DNA of 64,000 nucleotides from Salinicola halophilus (GCF_003206155.1 NZ_PZJV01000006.1:258236-322235), one strand, 5' to 3'. Positions 9,462-19,692 are shown, counted from the stretch's first letter. The notes: generated from the sequence alone by a model not told the origin. Program-made: numbers and translations.

Positions 9462-11216
9462 TCAGCGTTTGCGACGATAGTAATTCTCGATCGCTTCGCG
9501 GGTGATGATACCGGAAATCTTGCGGATCATCGGCGCGGTCATGTGCTCGACGTAGAGCGCGTCGACGCCGGATTCGTTGAGGGTATCAAAGGCTTCCGAG
9601 AGCGTTGCCTGCAGCGGAACCGGCGCCAGATCCAGCCGCTCGCCCGGCACTTCCTCGAGATCGATGCGTTCGTGCTCGGCGAGCCACGCCTCGTCGTCGA
9701 GCACGCGGGCGAGACTCGCCGCCTTCATCGCCAAGGGCGGCTTGTTGCGGTTGTCGTCGACGATGACCAGCCAGGTGGGTTTGGAACCGAGCAGGCTACG
9801 AGCGCGGTCATGATCGATAAGGCGCGGCGTGCGCACCAGGTTGCGCTCCATGACCGCCGGTACCGCGACGCGGGAGAGCGCCTGCATCAGGGGTTGCTGC
9901 AGCGGATGCTGGCCCAACTGATTGAGCGTCGACATGAAAAATCCTTGGCAGCCGCAGAATTGCCGTGCCGTGAGGACAGCCACCACGACCGCCAGCATGC
10001 CCGGCAGCATGATGGCGGCGTTGCGCGTGAGTTCCAGCAGCGCGAGCAGCGCCGCCAGCGGCGCCTGCAGGGCAGCGGCCATCATCGCCGCCATGCCGAG
10101 CACGGCGTAGAGATCCGGCGTGGTGACGATACTCGGAAGCCAGGCTCCCCCCATCATGCCCATCACCGCACCGGCCGCCGCCCCCGATACCAGCAGCGGG
10201 CCGATTACGCCGACCTGAATGCCGCCGGCAAGGCAGAGCGCGGTCAGCGACAGCTTGATCACCGCCAGCACCAGCAGCGTATCGAGCGCCATGGGGGCGT
10301 TCAGCGTCTGTGCCAGACTGTCGTAGCCGATGCCCTGAACCTCGGGGTAGAACCAGGCGATGGCGCCGGTCACGCTACCGATCATCAGCAGACGCAGCGC
10401 GAACGGCAGGCGCGCGACCAGCGCATGCCCCTTGGCCAGACGCACGAAGACGCCGGCCATGACCCCGATGATCAGGGCAGTCAGCACGATCCAGGGCAGA
10501 TCACGCAGCGAGCTCAGTTCCAGTGGCGGCACGCTGAACGCCGGCTCGCTGCCGTAGACCGCCCACGACACCAGCGCCCCCATGGTGGAGGCGAGTATCA
10601 CTGGCATGAAACCGGCGATGGTGTACTCCATGATCACCACTTCCATGGCGAAGATGACGCCGGCGATGGGCGTATTGAACGAGGCCGAGATCGCCGCGGC
10701 GGTGCCGCAGCCGACCAGCACGCGCAGGCTGTTGTGGGGCAGGCGCAGGCGTGTGCCGATCCAGCTCGATGCCGCCGAGCCGAGATGGACTGCCGGCCCT
10801 TCGCGGCCCGCGGAGAGCCCACCGATGACCGAGATCACCCCCACCCACCATTGATTGAGCCAGTTGCGAAACGGCATCTTGCCCTGGTGATAGGCGAGAC
10901 GTTCGATGACGTGACCGATGCCCATCCGCAGGGTGCGTCGAGGCTGCGGCCAGAGCCAGAGGCCGATGAGCGCGACGGCGATCAAAGGCATCAGGGCGCG
11001 CGCCAGCGGCGGTAGCGCCTCGAATGCCTCCGGGTCGTCTCCCGGCATCAGAAAGAGCGCCCCGAGCTGCAGCAGCAGACGAAGGGCCACCATCACGCCC
11101 CCCGTTAACACGCCGGCGAAAATGCCCAGCAGGCAGAGCTGGGGCATGGCATCGACGCTCGCCAGTTGGCGACGGAAACGCTCCATGCTGGGACGTCGAA
11201 AAGCCAGTCTCGCCAC
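9462..11216 (-). CDS. ClC-family chloride channel/antiporter with C-terminal CBS region
   Basis: 584 aa. Inner-membrane ClC protein with about ten or more hydrophobic segments up to residue 430. The filter motif GREGPAVHLGS carries the gating glutamate, and GIQVGVIGP matches the second filter region. The last 130 residues form a soluble CBS-like domain that could sense nucleotides. ClC antiporters exchange Cl- for H+ in acid or osmotic stress. The GTG at 11216 was chosen for the GGGGG Shine-Dalgarno 7 nt upstream; an ATG at 11186 is the alternative. A more upstream start would read through a 17-bp tandem repeat and is unlikely. Confidence 0.85.
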   Translation of the reverse strand: MARLAFRRPSMERFRRQLASVDAMPQLCLLGIFAGVLTGGVMVALRLLLQLGALFLMPGDDPEAFEALPPLARALMPLIAVALIGLWLWPQPRRTLRMGIGHVIERLAYHQGKMPFRNWLNQWWVGVISVIGGLSAGREGPAVHLGSAASSWIGTRLRLPHNSLRVLVGCGTAAAISASFNTPIAGVIFAMEVVIMEYTIAGFMPVILASTMGALVSWAVYGSEPAFSVPPLELSSLRDLPWIVLTALIIGVMAGVFVRLAKGHALVARLPFALRLLMIGSVTGAIAWFYPEVQGIGYDSLAQTLNAPMALDTLLVLAVIKLSLTALCLAGGIQVGVIGPLLVSGAAAGAVMGMMGGAWLPSIVTTPDLYAVLGMAAMMAAALQAPLAALLALLELTRNAAIMLPGMLAVVVAVLTARQFCGCQGFFMSTLNQLGQHPLQQPLMQALSRVAVPAVMERNLVRTPRLIDHDRARSLLGSKPTWLVIVDDNRNKPPLAMKAASLARVLDDEAWLAEHERIDLEEVPGERLDLAPVPLQATLSEAFDTLNESGVDALYVEHMTAPMIRKISGIITREAIENYYRRKR

Positions 11217-11228
11217 GCCTGCCCCCTT

Positions 11229-11279
11229 TCTCGTGGGTTGGTCGATCTCGTGGGTTGGTCGATCTCGCGGATTGATCGA
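11229..11279. repeat. Three tandem 17-bp repeats in the ClC gene leader
   Basis: Units 11229-11245 and 11246-11262 are identical (tctcgtgggttggtcga); 11263-11279 differs at three positions. The array ends 13 bp from the chosen ClC start and abuts its Shine-Dalgarno. The period is not divisible by three, so it is unlikely to be translated. Confidence 0.88.
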
Positions 11280-11485
11280 TCGCGCGCCGGTATGCCGATG
11301 GGGACCCGGGCGACGCCTCAGAAGGCAATCATACACGTCGCGTCGGATGCGACGACGGCGCTAAAGTTGACCCTTTTACTGGGTATTACCGATAATGACG
11401 GCCATCGACGGCGGCGCAACCCGCCGGCCGCCAAGCCTTTCCGATCTACCCTGCGGTCATGCGACCGCGCTTTGGGAGCGTGACG

Positions 11486-11839
11486 ATGAGTACAGTGGAG
11501 TCCTTCGCTCCAAGCCCCATGTTCTTCACCGATGCCGCGGCGAGACGCGTCAAGGCGTTGATCAGCGAGGAGAACAATCCGGCACTCAAGCTGCGGGTCT
11601 ACGTGACCGGCGGCGGCTGCTCCGGGTTCCAGTACGGTTTCGATCTCAACGACCAGCTCGCCGAGGACGACACCGTCATCGACAACGCCGACGTGAGTCT
11701 GGTGATCGATTCGTTGTCGTATCAGTATCTCGTCGGCTCTACCGTCGACTTCGAAGAGGGGCTGGCGGGCGCCCGGTTCATCATCCGCAACCCCAATGCC
11801 CAATCTACCTGCGGCTGCGGTGCGTCCTTCTCGGTCTGA
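11486..11839 (+). CDS. erpA: Iron-sulfur cluster insertion protein ErpA
   Basis: 117 aa A-type carrier. It delivers [4Fe-4S] or [2Fe-2S] clusters to apo-enzymes, including those of isoprenoid synthesis. The three ligand cysteines are visible: one in [11 protein letters not shown] and two in the C-terminal STCGCGASF. The ATG at 11486 is preceded by GGGAG at good spacing; nine upstream in-frame residues are not family-like. It is transcribed on its own, away from the ClC gene. Confidence 0.95.
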   Translation: MSTVESFAPSPMFFTDAAARRVKALISEENNPALKLRVYVTGGGCSGFQYGFDLNDQLAEDDTVIDNADVSLVIDSLSYQYLVGSTVDFEEGLAGARFIIRNPNAQSTCGCGASFSV

Positions 11840-11935
11840 ATTCGCCTCCCCCGCGCGTATCGACTTGACGTTTCTTAACAAATTTCCTCACTGTAGGCGG
11901 TGATCGTCCCGATCACTCACCGATTCGAGGAAATC

Positions 11936-12724
11936 ATGAACAACAACACTCCCGCGACTCCCCGGCTGGCGGCTTCCGCGCTGGCCCTCTCGCTCGGTCT
12001 CTCCGCCGTTGCCGTGACCGGTGCGGCTCAGGCCCAGGAAACCACCCTAAACGGTGCCACCGACCCCAGCTTCGTCCCCTTCGAGATGATGGATCAGGAC
12101 AGCGGCGAGATGGTCGGTTTCGACATGGACATGATCCAGGAGATTGCCGACCGCGCCGGTTTTGCCGTCGATATCAACACGATGGATTTCAACGGCATCA
12201 TCCCTGCCATTCAGACCGGCAACGTGGATTTCGCCATCGCCGGCATCACCATCACCGACGAGCGCCAGGAGATCGTCGATTTCAGCGATCCCTACTACGA
12301 CTCCGGCCTGCGCATCCTGGTCAAGGAGGACAGCGACGTGGAAACCGTCGACGGGCTCGAAGGTATGCGCATCGGTACCAAGATCGGGTCGACCAGCTAC
12401 GACTATCTCCAGGAGAACCTCGGTGACGACGCCGAGATCACGCCCTATCCCGGCAGCTCCGACATGTACATGGCGCTGATGGGCGGCAACGTCGACGCCG
12501 TCTTCTACGACGCCCCCAATGTCAGCTACTTCGCCCAGACCAAGGGCCAGGGCCGCGTCAAGACGGTGGGACCGCTCTACGAGGGCCAGCAGTACGGCAT
12601 CGCCTTCCATAAGGGCAGCGAGTGGGTCGAACCCACCAACGAAGCGCTTACCGCGATGCATGAAGACGGCACCTACGACGACATCTACGAGAAGTGGTTC
12701 GGCGAAGCGCCGGACGCCGAATAA
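11936..12724 (+). CDS. Polar amino-acid ABC transporter, periplasmic binding protein (HisJ/GlnH family)
   Basis: 262 aa. A Sec signal peptide ends in AQA near residue 34. The mature type-II binding fold has [45 protein letters not shown] (split below family length only in wording here) and [16 protein letters not shown]. These are hallmarks of glutamine/histidine/arginine binding proteins; the ligand cannot be assigned. First gene of an importer with the permease and ATPase downstream. A strong intercistronic hairpin follows, consistent with higher expression of the binding protein. The ATG at 11936 follows GAGGAAA. Confidence 0.88.
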   Translation: MNNNTPATPRLAASALALSLGLSAVAVTGAAQAQETTLNGATDPSFVPFEMMDQDSGEMVGFDMDMIQEIADRAGFAVDINTMDFNGIIPAIQTGNVDFAIAGITITDERQEIVDFSDPYYDSGLRILVKEDSDVETVDGLEGMRIGTKIGSTSYDYLQENLGDDAEITPYPGSSDMYMALMGGNVDAVFYDAPNVSYFAQTKGQGRVKTVGPLYEGQQYGIAFHKGSEWVEPTNEALTAMHEDGTYDDIYEKWFGEAPDAE

Positions 12725-12742
12725 CGTCACCTATGGCGTCGC

Positions 12743-12768
12743 GAGGCCGGGCTTTCATGCCCGGCCTC
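12743..12768 (+). terminator. Intercistronic hairpin between binding protein and permease
   Basis: A perfect 10-bp GC-rich stem (12743-12752 with 12759-12768) and 6-nt loop, followed by only a weak U run (UUGUCG). Such attenuators or mRNA-stabilising hairpins commonly set a high ratio of binding protein to membrane subunits. Confidence 0.65.
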
Positions 12769-12827
12769 TTGTCGTCCTGCGTCTCGTCGTCTGACGACAC
12801 GCCTTTCGTGATCGAGGGAGCTCCTCC

Positions 12828-13496
12828 GTGGAATTGAATTTCCAGTTCGACTGGCACGCGGCGATCGCCTCGCTGCCCTATCTGCTCAAGGGTCTGCCTT
12901 ACACCCTGCTCATCTCGTTCGGCGGGCTGGCCATCGGCTTCGTCGTCGGGATTCTGTTCGGGCTGATGCGCATCAGTCCGACCCGCTGGCTACGCATTCC
13001 GGCCGTGGTCTACATCGAAGTGTTCCGCGGCACGCCGGTACTGGTGCAGGTACTCTTCATCTTCTATGGGCTGCCGACACTGCTCGGCGGACCGATCAAC
13101 GCACTCACTGCAGGCATCGCCGCCATCGCGCTCAACGCTGGCGCCTATATCTCGGAGATCGTGCGCGGCGGCGTTCAGTCGATCGAACGCGGTCAGCGCG
13201 AGGCGGGGCTCTCGCTCGGTCTCTCCGGCACGCAGACCTTTCAGTACATCGTCTGGCCGCAGGCGCTCAGACGCATGATCCCAGCGCTGGGTAACCAGGG
13301 CATCGTAAGCATCAAGGACACCTCGCTGTTCTCGGTGATCGGGGTCGGTGAGCTGGTGCGTCAGGGACAGGTCTACATCGCCAATACGTTCACCGCTCTC
13401 GAGGTCTACTTCATGATCGCGCTGCTCTATCTGGCAATCACGCTGAGCCTGTCGATGGCGCTGAACCTGCTCGAACGCAAGGGGGTGGTGGGATGA
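12828..13496 (+). CDS. Polar amino-acid ABC transporter permease (HisM/GlnP family)
   Basis: 222 aa with about five membrane segments. It begins from a GTG preceded by GAGGGAG. The family N-terminus [12 protein letters not shown], the [14 protein letters not shown] segment and the ATPase-coupling EAA loop ([15 protein letters not shown]) are visible. It forms the inner-membrane channel of the importer, probably as a homodimer since only one permease gene is present. Its stop overlaps the ATPase start (ATGA). Confidence 0.9.
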   Translation: MELNFQFDWHAAIASLPYLLKGLPYTLLISFGGLAIGFVVGILFGLMRISPTRWLRIPAVVYIEVFRGTPVLVQVLFIFYGLPTLLGGPINALTAGIAAIALNAGAYISEIVRGGVQSIERGQREAGLSLGLSGTQTFQYIVWPQALRRMIPALGNQGIVSIKDTSLFSVIGVGELVRQGQVYIANTFTALEVYFMIALLYLAITLSLSMALNLLERKGVVG

Positions 13497-14254
13497 GCGC
13501 GACCGACACACGGCCCATCGTGCGCCTGCAGAAGGTCAACAAGCACTTCGGCAAGCTGCACGTCATGCGCGACATCGATCTCGATGTGGCGCCGGGAGAA
13601 GTGGTAGTGATCATCGGCGCCAGCGGCTCGGGCAAGTCGACGCTGATCCGCTGCGTCAACGGCCTCGAACCCTTTCAGGGTGGCCGGATCGAAGTCGATG
13701 GCAAATACCTCGAGCCCAACGGGGCGAGTGGCAAATCGCTCCAGGCGGTGCGCACCGAGGTCGGCATGGTATTTCAGCAATTCAATCTGTTTCCCCATCT
13801 TTCGATCCGCGACAACGTCACGCTGGCACCGCGCAAGGTCCGCGGTATGACGCGTCAGCAGGCCGATGCGACCGCGGACCGGCTGCTCCAGCGGGTGGGC
13901 ATTGCCGATCAGGCGGACAAGTATCCGGGACAGCTCTCCGGCGGCCAGCAGCAGCGCGTGGCGCTGGCGCGAGCGCTCGCCATGGAGCCGCGACTGATGC
14001 TGTTCGATGAGCCCACGTCGGCCCTCGACCCGGAGATGATCGGCGAGGTGCTCGATGCCATGCGCGAGCTGGCCAAGGACGGCATGACGATGATGATCGT
14101 CACCCACGAAATGGGCTTCGCCCGCGAAGTCGCCGACCGCGTGGTCTTCATCCACGGCGGCGAGATCGTCGAGCAAGGGCCGCCAGAGCGCGTTTTCGAC
14201 CAGCCACGTCATGAACGGACTCAGGCGTTCCTCTCACGCGTGCTCAAGCACTAG
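13493..14254 (+). CDS. Polar amino-acid ABC transporter ATP-binding protein (GlnQ/HisP family)
   Basis: 253 aa. All nucleotide-binding motifs are present: Walker [11 protein letters not shown]-loop [10 protein letters not shown], signature LSGGQQQR, Walker [15 protein letters not shown] and the H-loop in VTHEMGF. It powers uptake through the adjacent permease. Translation is coupled to the permease through a 4-nt overlap. Third and last gene of the importer; a 7-bp hairpin (14261-14267/14283-14289) follows the stop and may end the transcript. Confidence 0.93.
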   Translation: MSATDTRPIVRLQKVNKHFGKLHVMRDIDLDVAPGEVVVIIGASGSGKSTLIRCVNGLEPFQGGRIEVDGKYLEPNGASGKSLQAVRTEVGMVFQQFNLFPHLSIRDNVTLAPRKVRGMTRQQADATADRLLQRVGIADQADKYPGQLSGGQQQRVALARALAMEPRLMLFDEPTSALDPEMIGEVLDAMRELAKDGMTMMIVTHEMGFAREVADRVVFIHGGEIVEQGPPERVFDQPRHERTQAFLSRVLKH

Positions 14255-14499
14255 CCCCCCGCGAGCGGACCCGTTCGGAGTTCGCTCGCGCTTGTTCTGG
14301 TCTCCTCGCTTCCCTCGCACCGACAGCCTCTTTTCCTCTCTTCTCAACGCTCTCTCTTCTCGACTCTCGCTCGCTCTTTCGATGCCGATTCCGCGCTCGC
14401 GCCTTCAGCGAGCACGGCACAGCATTCGCGCTCAGCGCTCGATCATGACCGCCCTGCGGGCATCGATCAGGAGCTCATCGTGAGAATGGCACCCTGCTA

Positions 14500-14940
14500 A
14501 TCGGTATTCACATCGACTTTTTGGGCCTGTGGATAGTTTTTCGACGAATTCGCTTCCATCCCGCTCATGGCAGTCGTCACAGCGCGATCGATCATCTGTT
14601 GAGGCCTACGGTGACAGCGGGCGTATGCATCGGTGGATAACCCGTGCGCCATCACGGCTGTGGACAATGTACGCTTTCATCCACAGGATCCGGACCGCTT
14701 GTCGCCAGCCTCGTCAGAACTTTCAACGGTTTTGAATAACAGCACAAGCTATTGGAAATATTAGAGTTTTTTAGAATATCCACAGAAATCATCCACACCA
14801 ATAGTCATTACCATTACAGAAGTTCTTTTATATTCTTTCTTTTATTTAATATTGATACTGATGACTGACCCGTCGCATAGCGAGACGGTGTGGAAAACCC
14901 CTGACGGTTACCCACAGGACGTTTATACTGTGCGGCCCTT
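14500..14940. other. Putative chromosomal replication origin (oriC)
   Basis: A gene-free stretch next to mnmG with at least eight matches or near-matches to the DnaA box TTATNCACA. Reverse-oriented ones are at 14528-14536, 14632-14640, 14659-14667 and 14889-14897. Forward ones are at 14677-14685, 14776-14784, 14789-14797 and 14908-14916. Between about 14740 and 14870 the sequence turns AT-rich with T-rich runs, as expected of a DNA-unwinding element. In many gammaproteobacteria oriC lies beside mnmG (gidA), and rsmG and parAB follow here in the classical order. The coding-strand switch in this area supports the call. The 14255-14500 part of the gap is pyrimidine-rich and holds nothing else recognisable. 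Confidence 0.82.
14901..14929 (+). promoter_or_regulatory. mnmG promoter with DnaA box in its spacer
   Basis: A sigma-70 candidate: -35 CTGACG (14901-14906), 17-bp spacer, -10 TATACT (14924-14929). The DnaA-box-like TTACCCACA (14908-14916) lies inside the spacer, so bound DnaA would occlude RNA polymerase. The leader to the mnmG start is about 170 nt. Confidence 0.65.
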
Positions 14941-15104
14941 GCGATACCGGCCCTGATTCAACGAGCGTGTCATCACCCAACGTCGAATCGAGGAAGACCG
15001 GGTCGCGGATCGCCGCCGTCGCTAACGCGCCGGCTCGTCACAGAAGCGATCAACGAGATTCATTCGCTGTCGAACGCATCGATGCGCGTTCAACGAGGTG
15101 AGAC

Positions 15105-17000
15105 GTGGAGTACCCCGACCGCTTTGAGGTCATCGTCATCGGTGGCGGCCATGCCGGCACCGAAGCGGCTCTGGCAGCCGCTCGTAGCGGTGCCAAGACA
15201 CTGCTGTTGACTCACAACATCGAGACGCTGGGTCAGATGTCCTGCAATCCCGCCATCGGCGGCATTGGCAAGAGTCATCTGGTCAAGGAGATCGATGCAC
15301 TCGGCGGTGCCATGGCAACGGCGACCGACCTTGCAGGTATCCAGTTTCGCGTGCTCAACTCACGCAAGGGCCCGGCAGTCCGTGCGACTCGAGCCCAGGC
15401 GGACCGCGTTCGCTACAAGGCAGCCATCCGGCATCTGCTGGAGAACCAAACGAATCTCACCCTGTTCCAACAGGGTGTGGATGACTTGATCGTCGACGGC
15501 GATACGGTGATCGGTGCTTTGAGCCAGACCGGTATCCGTTTCATGGGCGATACCGTGGTGCTGTGTACCGGTACCTTCCTCGGCGGGGTTATCCACATCG
15601 GCATGGATCACTACGCCGGTGGCCGCGCCGGCGACCCGCCCGCCAACGCGCTTGCCGAACGACTGCGAGCGCTGCCGTTTCGCGTCGATCGCCTGAAGAC
15701 CGGAACGCCGCCGCGAATCGATGCCAAGAGCGTGGATTTCTCTCAGCTCGAACGTCAGCCGGGCGATACGCCGCTGCCGGTGATGTCCTACCTCGGCTCA
15801 CGGGAACAGCATCCGCGCCAGGTGGACTGCTTCATCGCCCACACCAACGCCCGAACCCATGAGATCATTCTCGCCAATCTCGATCGGTCGCCGATGTACT
15901 CCGGCGTTATTGGCGGGGTCGGTCCGCGCTACTGCCCGTCGATCGAGGACAAGGTTCACCGCTTCGCCGACAAGACGAGCCACCAGATCTTCATCGAGCC
16001 CGAGGGCCTCGATACCCACGAGCTCTACCCCAACGGCATCTCGACGTCGCTGCCCTTCGATGTGCAGCTCGAGGTCGTGCGCTCCATCGCTGGACTCGAA
16101 AACGCCACGATCACGCGTCCGGGCTACGCCATCGAGTACGATTTCTTCGATCCGCGGGATCTCAAGCATTCGCTGGAAACCCAATTCGTCCACAACCTGT
16201 TCTTCGCCGGCCAGATCAACGGCACGACGGGTTATGAGGAAGCCGGTGCCCAGGGGCTGCTCGCCGGACTCAATGCCGCACGCCGCGCTCGTGGAGAGAC
16301 GGCCTGGTGGCCGCGACGTGACGAGGCCTACCTCGGCGTGCTGGTGGACGACCTGATCTCCATGGGCACGCAGGAGCCCTACCGCATGTTCACCTCGCGT
16401 GCCGAATATCGACTGCTGCTGCGCGAGGACAACGCCGATCTGCGCCTGACGCCGATCGGGCGCGAACTGGGCCTGGTCGACGATGCGCGGTTCGCTGCCT
16501 TCGAGGTCAAGCGCGAGCGTATCGAGCGGGAGAGCGAGCGGCTGCGAACCAGCTGGATCCAGCCGGGAACGCCGGCCGCCGATCAGCTGGCGGAAAAACT
16601 CGGCCAGCCCTTGGCTCACGAGTACAGCCTGATGGATCTACTCAAGCGCCCCGAGCTGACCTACGCCGACGTCGCCTCGCTCAAGGGCGAGCCGGTGGAT
16701 CAGGAAGCGGTCGCCGAGCAGGTTCAGATCGAGGCCAAGTACGCCGGCTATATCGCGCGACAGGCCGATGAGATCGAGCGACTGCGGCGTCACGAAGAGA
16801 CCGCGCTGCCCGACTCGCTCGACTACGCAAACGTCGATGGGCTCTCCCACGAGATTCGTCAGAAGCTCACCGAGGCCCGCCCGCAGACGCTGGGGCAGGC
16901 GGGACGCATTTCCGGTGTCACGCCGGCGGCGGTGTCGATACTGCTGATTCATCTCAAGAAACGTCGACTGCTCGACGACAGCCAGGCGATGAAGGCATGA
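15105..17000 (+). CDS. mnmG: tRNA uridine-5-carboxymethylaminomethyl modification enzyme MnmG (GidA)
   Basis: 631 aa, full length. With MnmE it installs cmnm5 at U34 of certain tRNAs using FAD, NADH and methylene-THF. The FAD dinucleotide motif [15 protein letters not shown] is at the N-terminus. [19 protein letters not shown] and [11 protein letters not shown] follow, and the C-terminal helical domain is complete. The GTG start at 15105 follows GAGGTGAGAC. It directly follows the putative oriC and overlaps rsmG by 4 nt. Confidence 0.96.
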   Translation: MEYPDRFEVIVIGGGHAGTEAALAAARSGAKTLLLTHNIETLGQMSCNPAIGGIGKSHLVKEIDALGGAMATATDLAGIQFRVLNSRKGPAVRATRAQADRVRYKAAIRHLLENQTNLTLFQQGVDDLIVDGDTVIGALSQTGIRFMGDTVVLCTGTFLGGVIHIGMDHYAGGRAGDPPANALAERLRALPFRVDRLKTGTPPRIDAKSVDFSQLERQPGDTPLPVMSYLGSREQHPRQVDCFIAHTNARTHEIILANLDRSPMYSGVIGGVGPRYCPSIEDKVHRFADKTSHQIFIEPEGLDTHELYPNGISTSLPFDVQLEVVRSIAGLENATITRPGYAIEYDFFDPRDLKHSLETQFVHNLFFAGQINGTTGYEEAGAQGLLAGLNAARRARGETAWWPRRDEAYLGVLVDDLISMGTQEPYRMFTSRAEYRLLLREDNADLRLTPIGRELGLVDDARFAAFEVKRERIERESERLRTSWIQPGTPAADQLAEKLGQPLAHEYSLMDLLKRPELTYADVASLKGEPVDQEAVAEQVQIEAKYAGYIARQADEIERLRRHEETALPDSLDYANVDGLSHEIRQKLTEARPQTLGQAGRISGVTPAAVSILLIHLKKRRLLDDSQAMKA

Positions 17001-17629
17001 CGCCGACGTGTGAAACCCTGTTGGATCGCGGTCTCGCGGCGCTCGACATCGACGTCGATGCCTCCCAGCGTCAGCGCCTGCTGGCGCTCCTGGCGCTGTT
17101 GCACAAGTGGAATCGCGCCTATAACCTCACCGCAGTGCGCGACCCCGAGGCGATGGTCTCGCGACATCTGCTCGACAGCGCCAGTGCGGCGGCGTCGGTA
17201 CGTGGCCCCAAGCTGCTCGATGTCGGCGCCGGACCCGGGTTCCCCGGGCTGGTGCTCGCGATCCTGAATCCATCGCTTGCGGTAACGCTGCTCGACAGCA
17301 ACGGCAAGAAGGTTCGCTTCCAGCGCCAGGCGGTCATGGAACTCGGACTCGACAACGTACGCTGCGAGCAGAGTCGGGTGGAAACGTTCGAAGGGCGTTT
17401 CGATCAGATCATTTCGCGGGCTTTCGCGTCGCTGGGTGATTTCATCACGCTGACGCGGCCGCTGCTGGCCGTGGGCGGCGAGTGGCTGGCCATGAAGGGC
17501 GCGCTCGAGTCTCGGGAGCGCGATGCACTTCCCTCGGACATCCTCGTTCGCGAGCAGCGCCTCCTCGAGGTCCCCGGACTGGACGGCGCCGAGCGCCAGC
17601 TGCTTACCTTGACGCTGACATCGGCGTGA
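16997..17629 (+). CDS. rsmG: 16S rRNA (guanine527-N7)-methyltransferase RsmG (GidB)
   Basis: 210 aa. It methylates N7 of G527 in 16S rRNA using SAM; its loss gives low-level streptomycin resistance in other bacteria. Motifs: [24 protein letters not shown] (in two parts), the SAM loop [15 protein letters not shown] and [11 protein letters not shown]. Its ATG overlaps the mnmG stop (ATGA), so the pair is coupled. The usual gidA-gidB-parA-parB order continues downstream. Confidence 0.95.
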   Translation: MTPTCETLLDRGLAALDIDVDASQRQRLLALLALLHKWNRAYNLTAVRDPEAMVSRHLLDSASAAASVRGPKLLDVGAGPGFPGLVLAILNPSLAVTLLDSNGKKVRFQRQAVMELGLDNVRCEQSRVETFEGRFDQIISRAFASLGDFITLTRPLLAVGGEWLAMKGALESRERDALPSDILVREQRLLEVPGLDGAERQLLTLTLTSA

Positions 17630-17716
17630 GTTCGAACCAGAGCGACACGGCCAACGGCCATAGCGGCGGGTCCAGCGACGATCTCCGCGATCCAGTTTCG
17701 ACCTAGGGAGTCGCCA

Positions 17717-18484
17717 GTGACCAGAATCATCGCCCTGACCAACCAGAAAGGCGGCGTGGGCAAGACCACCACGGCGGTCAATCTCGCCGCCTGCCTCGCG
17801 GCGCTGGACCGTCGCGTACTGCTGGTCGACCTCGACCCGCAGGGACACGCCACCATGGGCAGCGGCGTCGACAAGCACGCCCTCGATGCCAGCGTGCTCG
17901 ACGTGCTGCTCGGCGAACGTAGTGCCGGCGAGGTGATCGTCGACTGCGCGGTCGCCGGCTATGCCCTGCTGCCGGGCAACGGCGATCTCACCGCCGCCGA
18001 GGTCGACCTGCTCTCCCGAGAAGGACGCGAGCGGGTGCTGCAGTCGGCGATCCAGAGCGTCGCCGAGGACTACGACGTGGTCGTCATCGACTGTCCGCCT
18101 TCGCTCAACATGCTCACGGTGAACGCACTGACCGCCGCTCATGGCGTGCTGATCCCGGTACAGTGCGAGTTCTATGCCCTCGAAGGGCTCTCCGCACTGC
18201 TCGATACCGTCGAGCAGATCCAGGAGAGCGTGAACCCGACGCTGGCTATCTTCGGTATCGTGCGCACCATGTTCGACCCCCGCAACAGCCTCACTCGAGA
18301 CGTCAGCAAACAGCTCGGGCAGTACTTCGGCGATGCGTTGCTCAAGACCACCATTCCGCGTAACGTTCGCGTCGCCGAGGCGCCGAGCCACGGCGTCCCG
18401 GTGACCAAATACGCTCGCTTGTCTCGTGGCAGCCAGGCGCACCGCGTGCTGGCCAAGGAGTTGATTCGCCGTCTCGAGCTGTAA
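17717..18484 (+). CDS. parA: Chromosome-partitioning ATPase ParA (Soj)
   Basis: 255 aa. A deviant-Walker ParA ATPase that binds DNA non-specifically when ATP-bound and moves ParB-parS complexes to segregate origins. The N-terminus reads IIALTNQKGGVGKTTTAVNLAA (deviant Walker A KGGVGKT). LVDLDPQGHAT and VIDCPPSLNMLTVNAL follow. No N-terminal HTH is present, as expected for chromosomal Soj proteins. The GTG start at 17717 has AGGGAG upstream. parB follows after 95 bp. Confidence 0.95.
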   Translation: MTRIIALTNQKGGVGKTTTAVNLAACLAALDRRVLLVDLDPQGHATMGSGVDKHALDASVLDVLLGERSAGEVIVDCAVAGYALLPGNGDLTAAEVDLLSREGRERVLQSAIQSVAEDYDVVVIDCPPSLNMLTVNALTAAHGVLIPVQCEFYALEGLSALLDTVEQIQESVNPTLAIFGIVRTMFDPRNSLTRDVSKQLGQYFGDALLKTTIPRNVRVAEAPSHGVPVTKYARLSRGSQAHRVLAKELIRRLEL

Positions 18485-18579
18485 AGCTCGGCCGACGACC
18501 CGTTCATGACGCTTCGATCCGTTCGGTCGAAGCGTTCGCGTTTCATCAGCAAGCCAACGATCGCTGCGAGGAAAAAGCC

Positions 18580-19512
18580 ATGACGACGCGTAAACGCCCG
18601 CTGGGGCGCGGCCTCGATGCCCTGATCGGTTCCAGCGCGCGTCGCCGCGACACGCTTTCGTCGGCCGACGCACCATCGACGTCCGACGTCGACGTGCCGG
18701 ACGCCTCGCACGCCCCGGTCACCGAGACGGGAGAAACGGGCGATCGACTGGAGTATCTGCCGCTACGCCAGCTCGGCCGCGGCAAGTATCAGCCGCGCCG
18801 CGACATCCAGCCCGAGGCGCTCGAGCAGCTCGCCGATTCGATCCGCGCCCAGGGCGTGATGCAGCCGATCGTGGTGCGTCAGATCGGCAAGGATCGCTAC
18901 GAGATCATTGCCGGGGAGCGGCGCTGGCGCGCCTCCCAGCTGGCGGAGCTGGAGACCATCCCGGCAGTGGTCCGGGAGGTCAGCGATGAGGTGGCGCTGG
19001 CGCTGGCGCTGATCGAGAACATCCAGCGCGAGAATCTCAACCCGGTCGAGGAAGCGATGGCGCTCAAGCGCCTGCTCGACGAGTTCGAACTGACCCAGCA
19101 GCAGGTCGCGGATGCGGTGGGACGCTCGCGGGCCCAGGTCGCCAACCTGCTGCGACTGCTGGCGCTCGACCCTCACGTGCAGACGCTGCTCGAACGCGGC
19201 GATCTCGACATGGGCCACGCCCGGGCACTGCTCGGGCTACCCACGACCAAGCAGCGCCATGCGGCGCACGAGGTCGTCGCTCGTGAGCTGACCGTGCGCC
19301 AGACCGAGGCGCTGGTGAAGCAGATCGCAAGCGGCGAGAAGAAGAGTGACGACAAGCGCCAGCCCGCCGATGTGGGACGGCTCGAGAACCGTCTCGCCGA
19401 TCTGCTCGGGGCGCCGGTCAAGATTCACCACAACAACTCCGGCAAGGGGCGTGTGACGATCCGCTACACCAGTCTCGACGAGTTGGATGGTATTCTCGGC
19501 CACATTCGTTGA
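18580..19512 (+). CDS. parB: Chromosome-partitioning protein ParB (Spo0J)
   Basis: 310 aa. CTP-dependent DNA clamp that loads at parS and recruits ParA and SMC. After RPLGRGLDALIG and an acidic linker comes the ParB/Srx domain with GKYQPRRDI and the CTP-binding IIAGERRWRAS. The HTH region includes LIENIQRENLNPVEEA, and the C-terminal dimerisation domain ends in DELDGILGHI. No complete parS (TGTTTCACGTGAAACA) was found by eye in the window; a half-match lies at 36660. Confidence 0.95.
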   Translation: MTTRKRPLGRGLDALIGSSARRRDTLSSADAPSTSDVDVPDASHAPVTETGETGDRLEYLPLRQLGRGKYQPRRDIQPEALEQLADSIRAQGVMQPIVVRQIGKDRYEIIAGERRWRASQLAELETIPAVVREVSDEVALALALIENIQRENLNPVEEAMALKRLLDEFELTQQQVADAVGRSRAQVANLLRLLALDPHVQTLLERGDLDMGHARALLGLPTTKQRHAAHEVVARELTVRQTEALVKQIASGEKKSDDKRQPADVGRLENRLADLLGAPVKIHHNNSGKGRVTIRYTSLDELDGILGHIR

Positions 19513-19605
19513 GGGTTCCTAGAAAGTATTTAGCGGGTTAATGGAAAATACGCGCTTTTCACGCGTCGTTTTCCCACAAGATGCCTCAGATCGATGCAGG
19601 TCCGG

Positions 19606-19634
19606 TTGAAGCGGCATGACCGCTTCTCTATAAT
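19606..19634 (+). promoter_or_regulatory. Sigma-70 promoter of the ATP synthase operon
   Basis: -35 TTGAAG (19606-19611), exactly 17 bp, then a perfect -10 TATAAT (19629-19634). It is about 60 nt upstream of atpI and is the best promoter match seen before the nine-gene operon. Confidence 0.78.
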
Positions 19635-19692
19635 CCGCCGGGGTTTGCCTCTGCGGCTATTCAACATTCAAACAAGCGGTCAGAACCGACAG

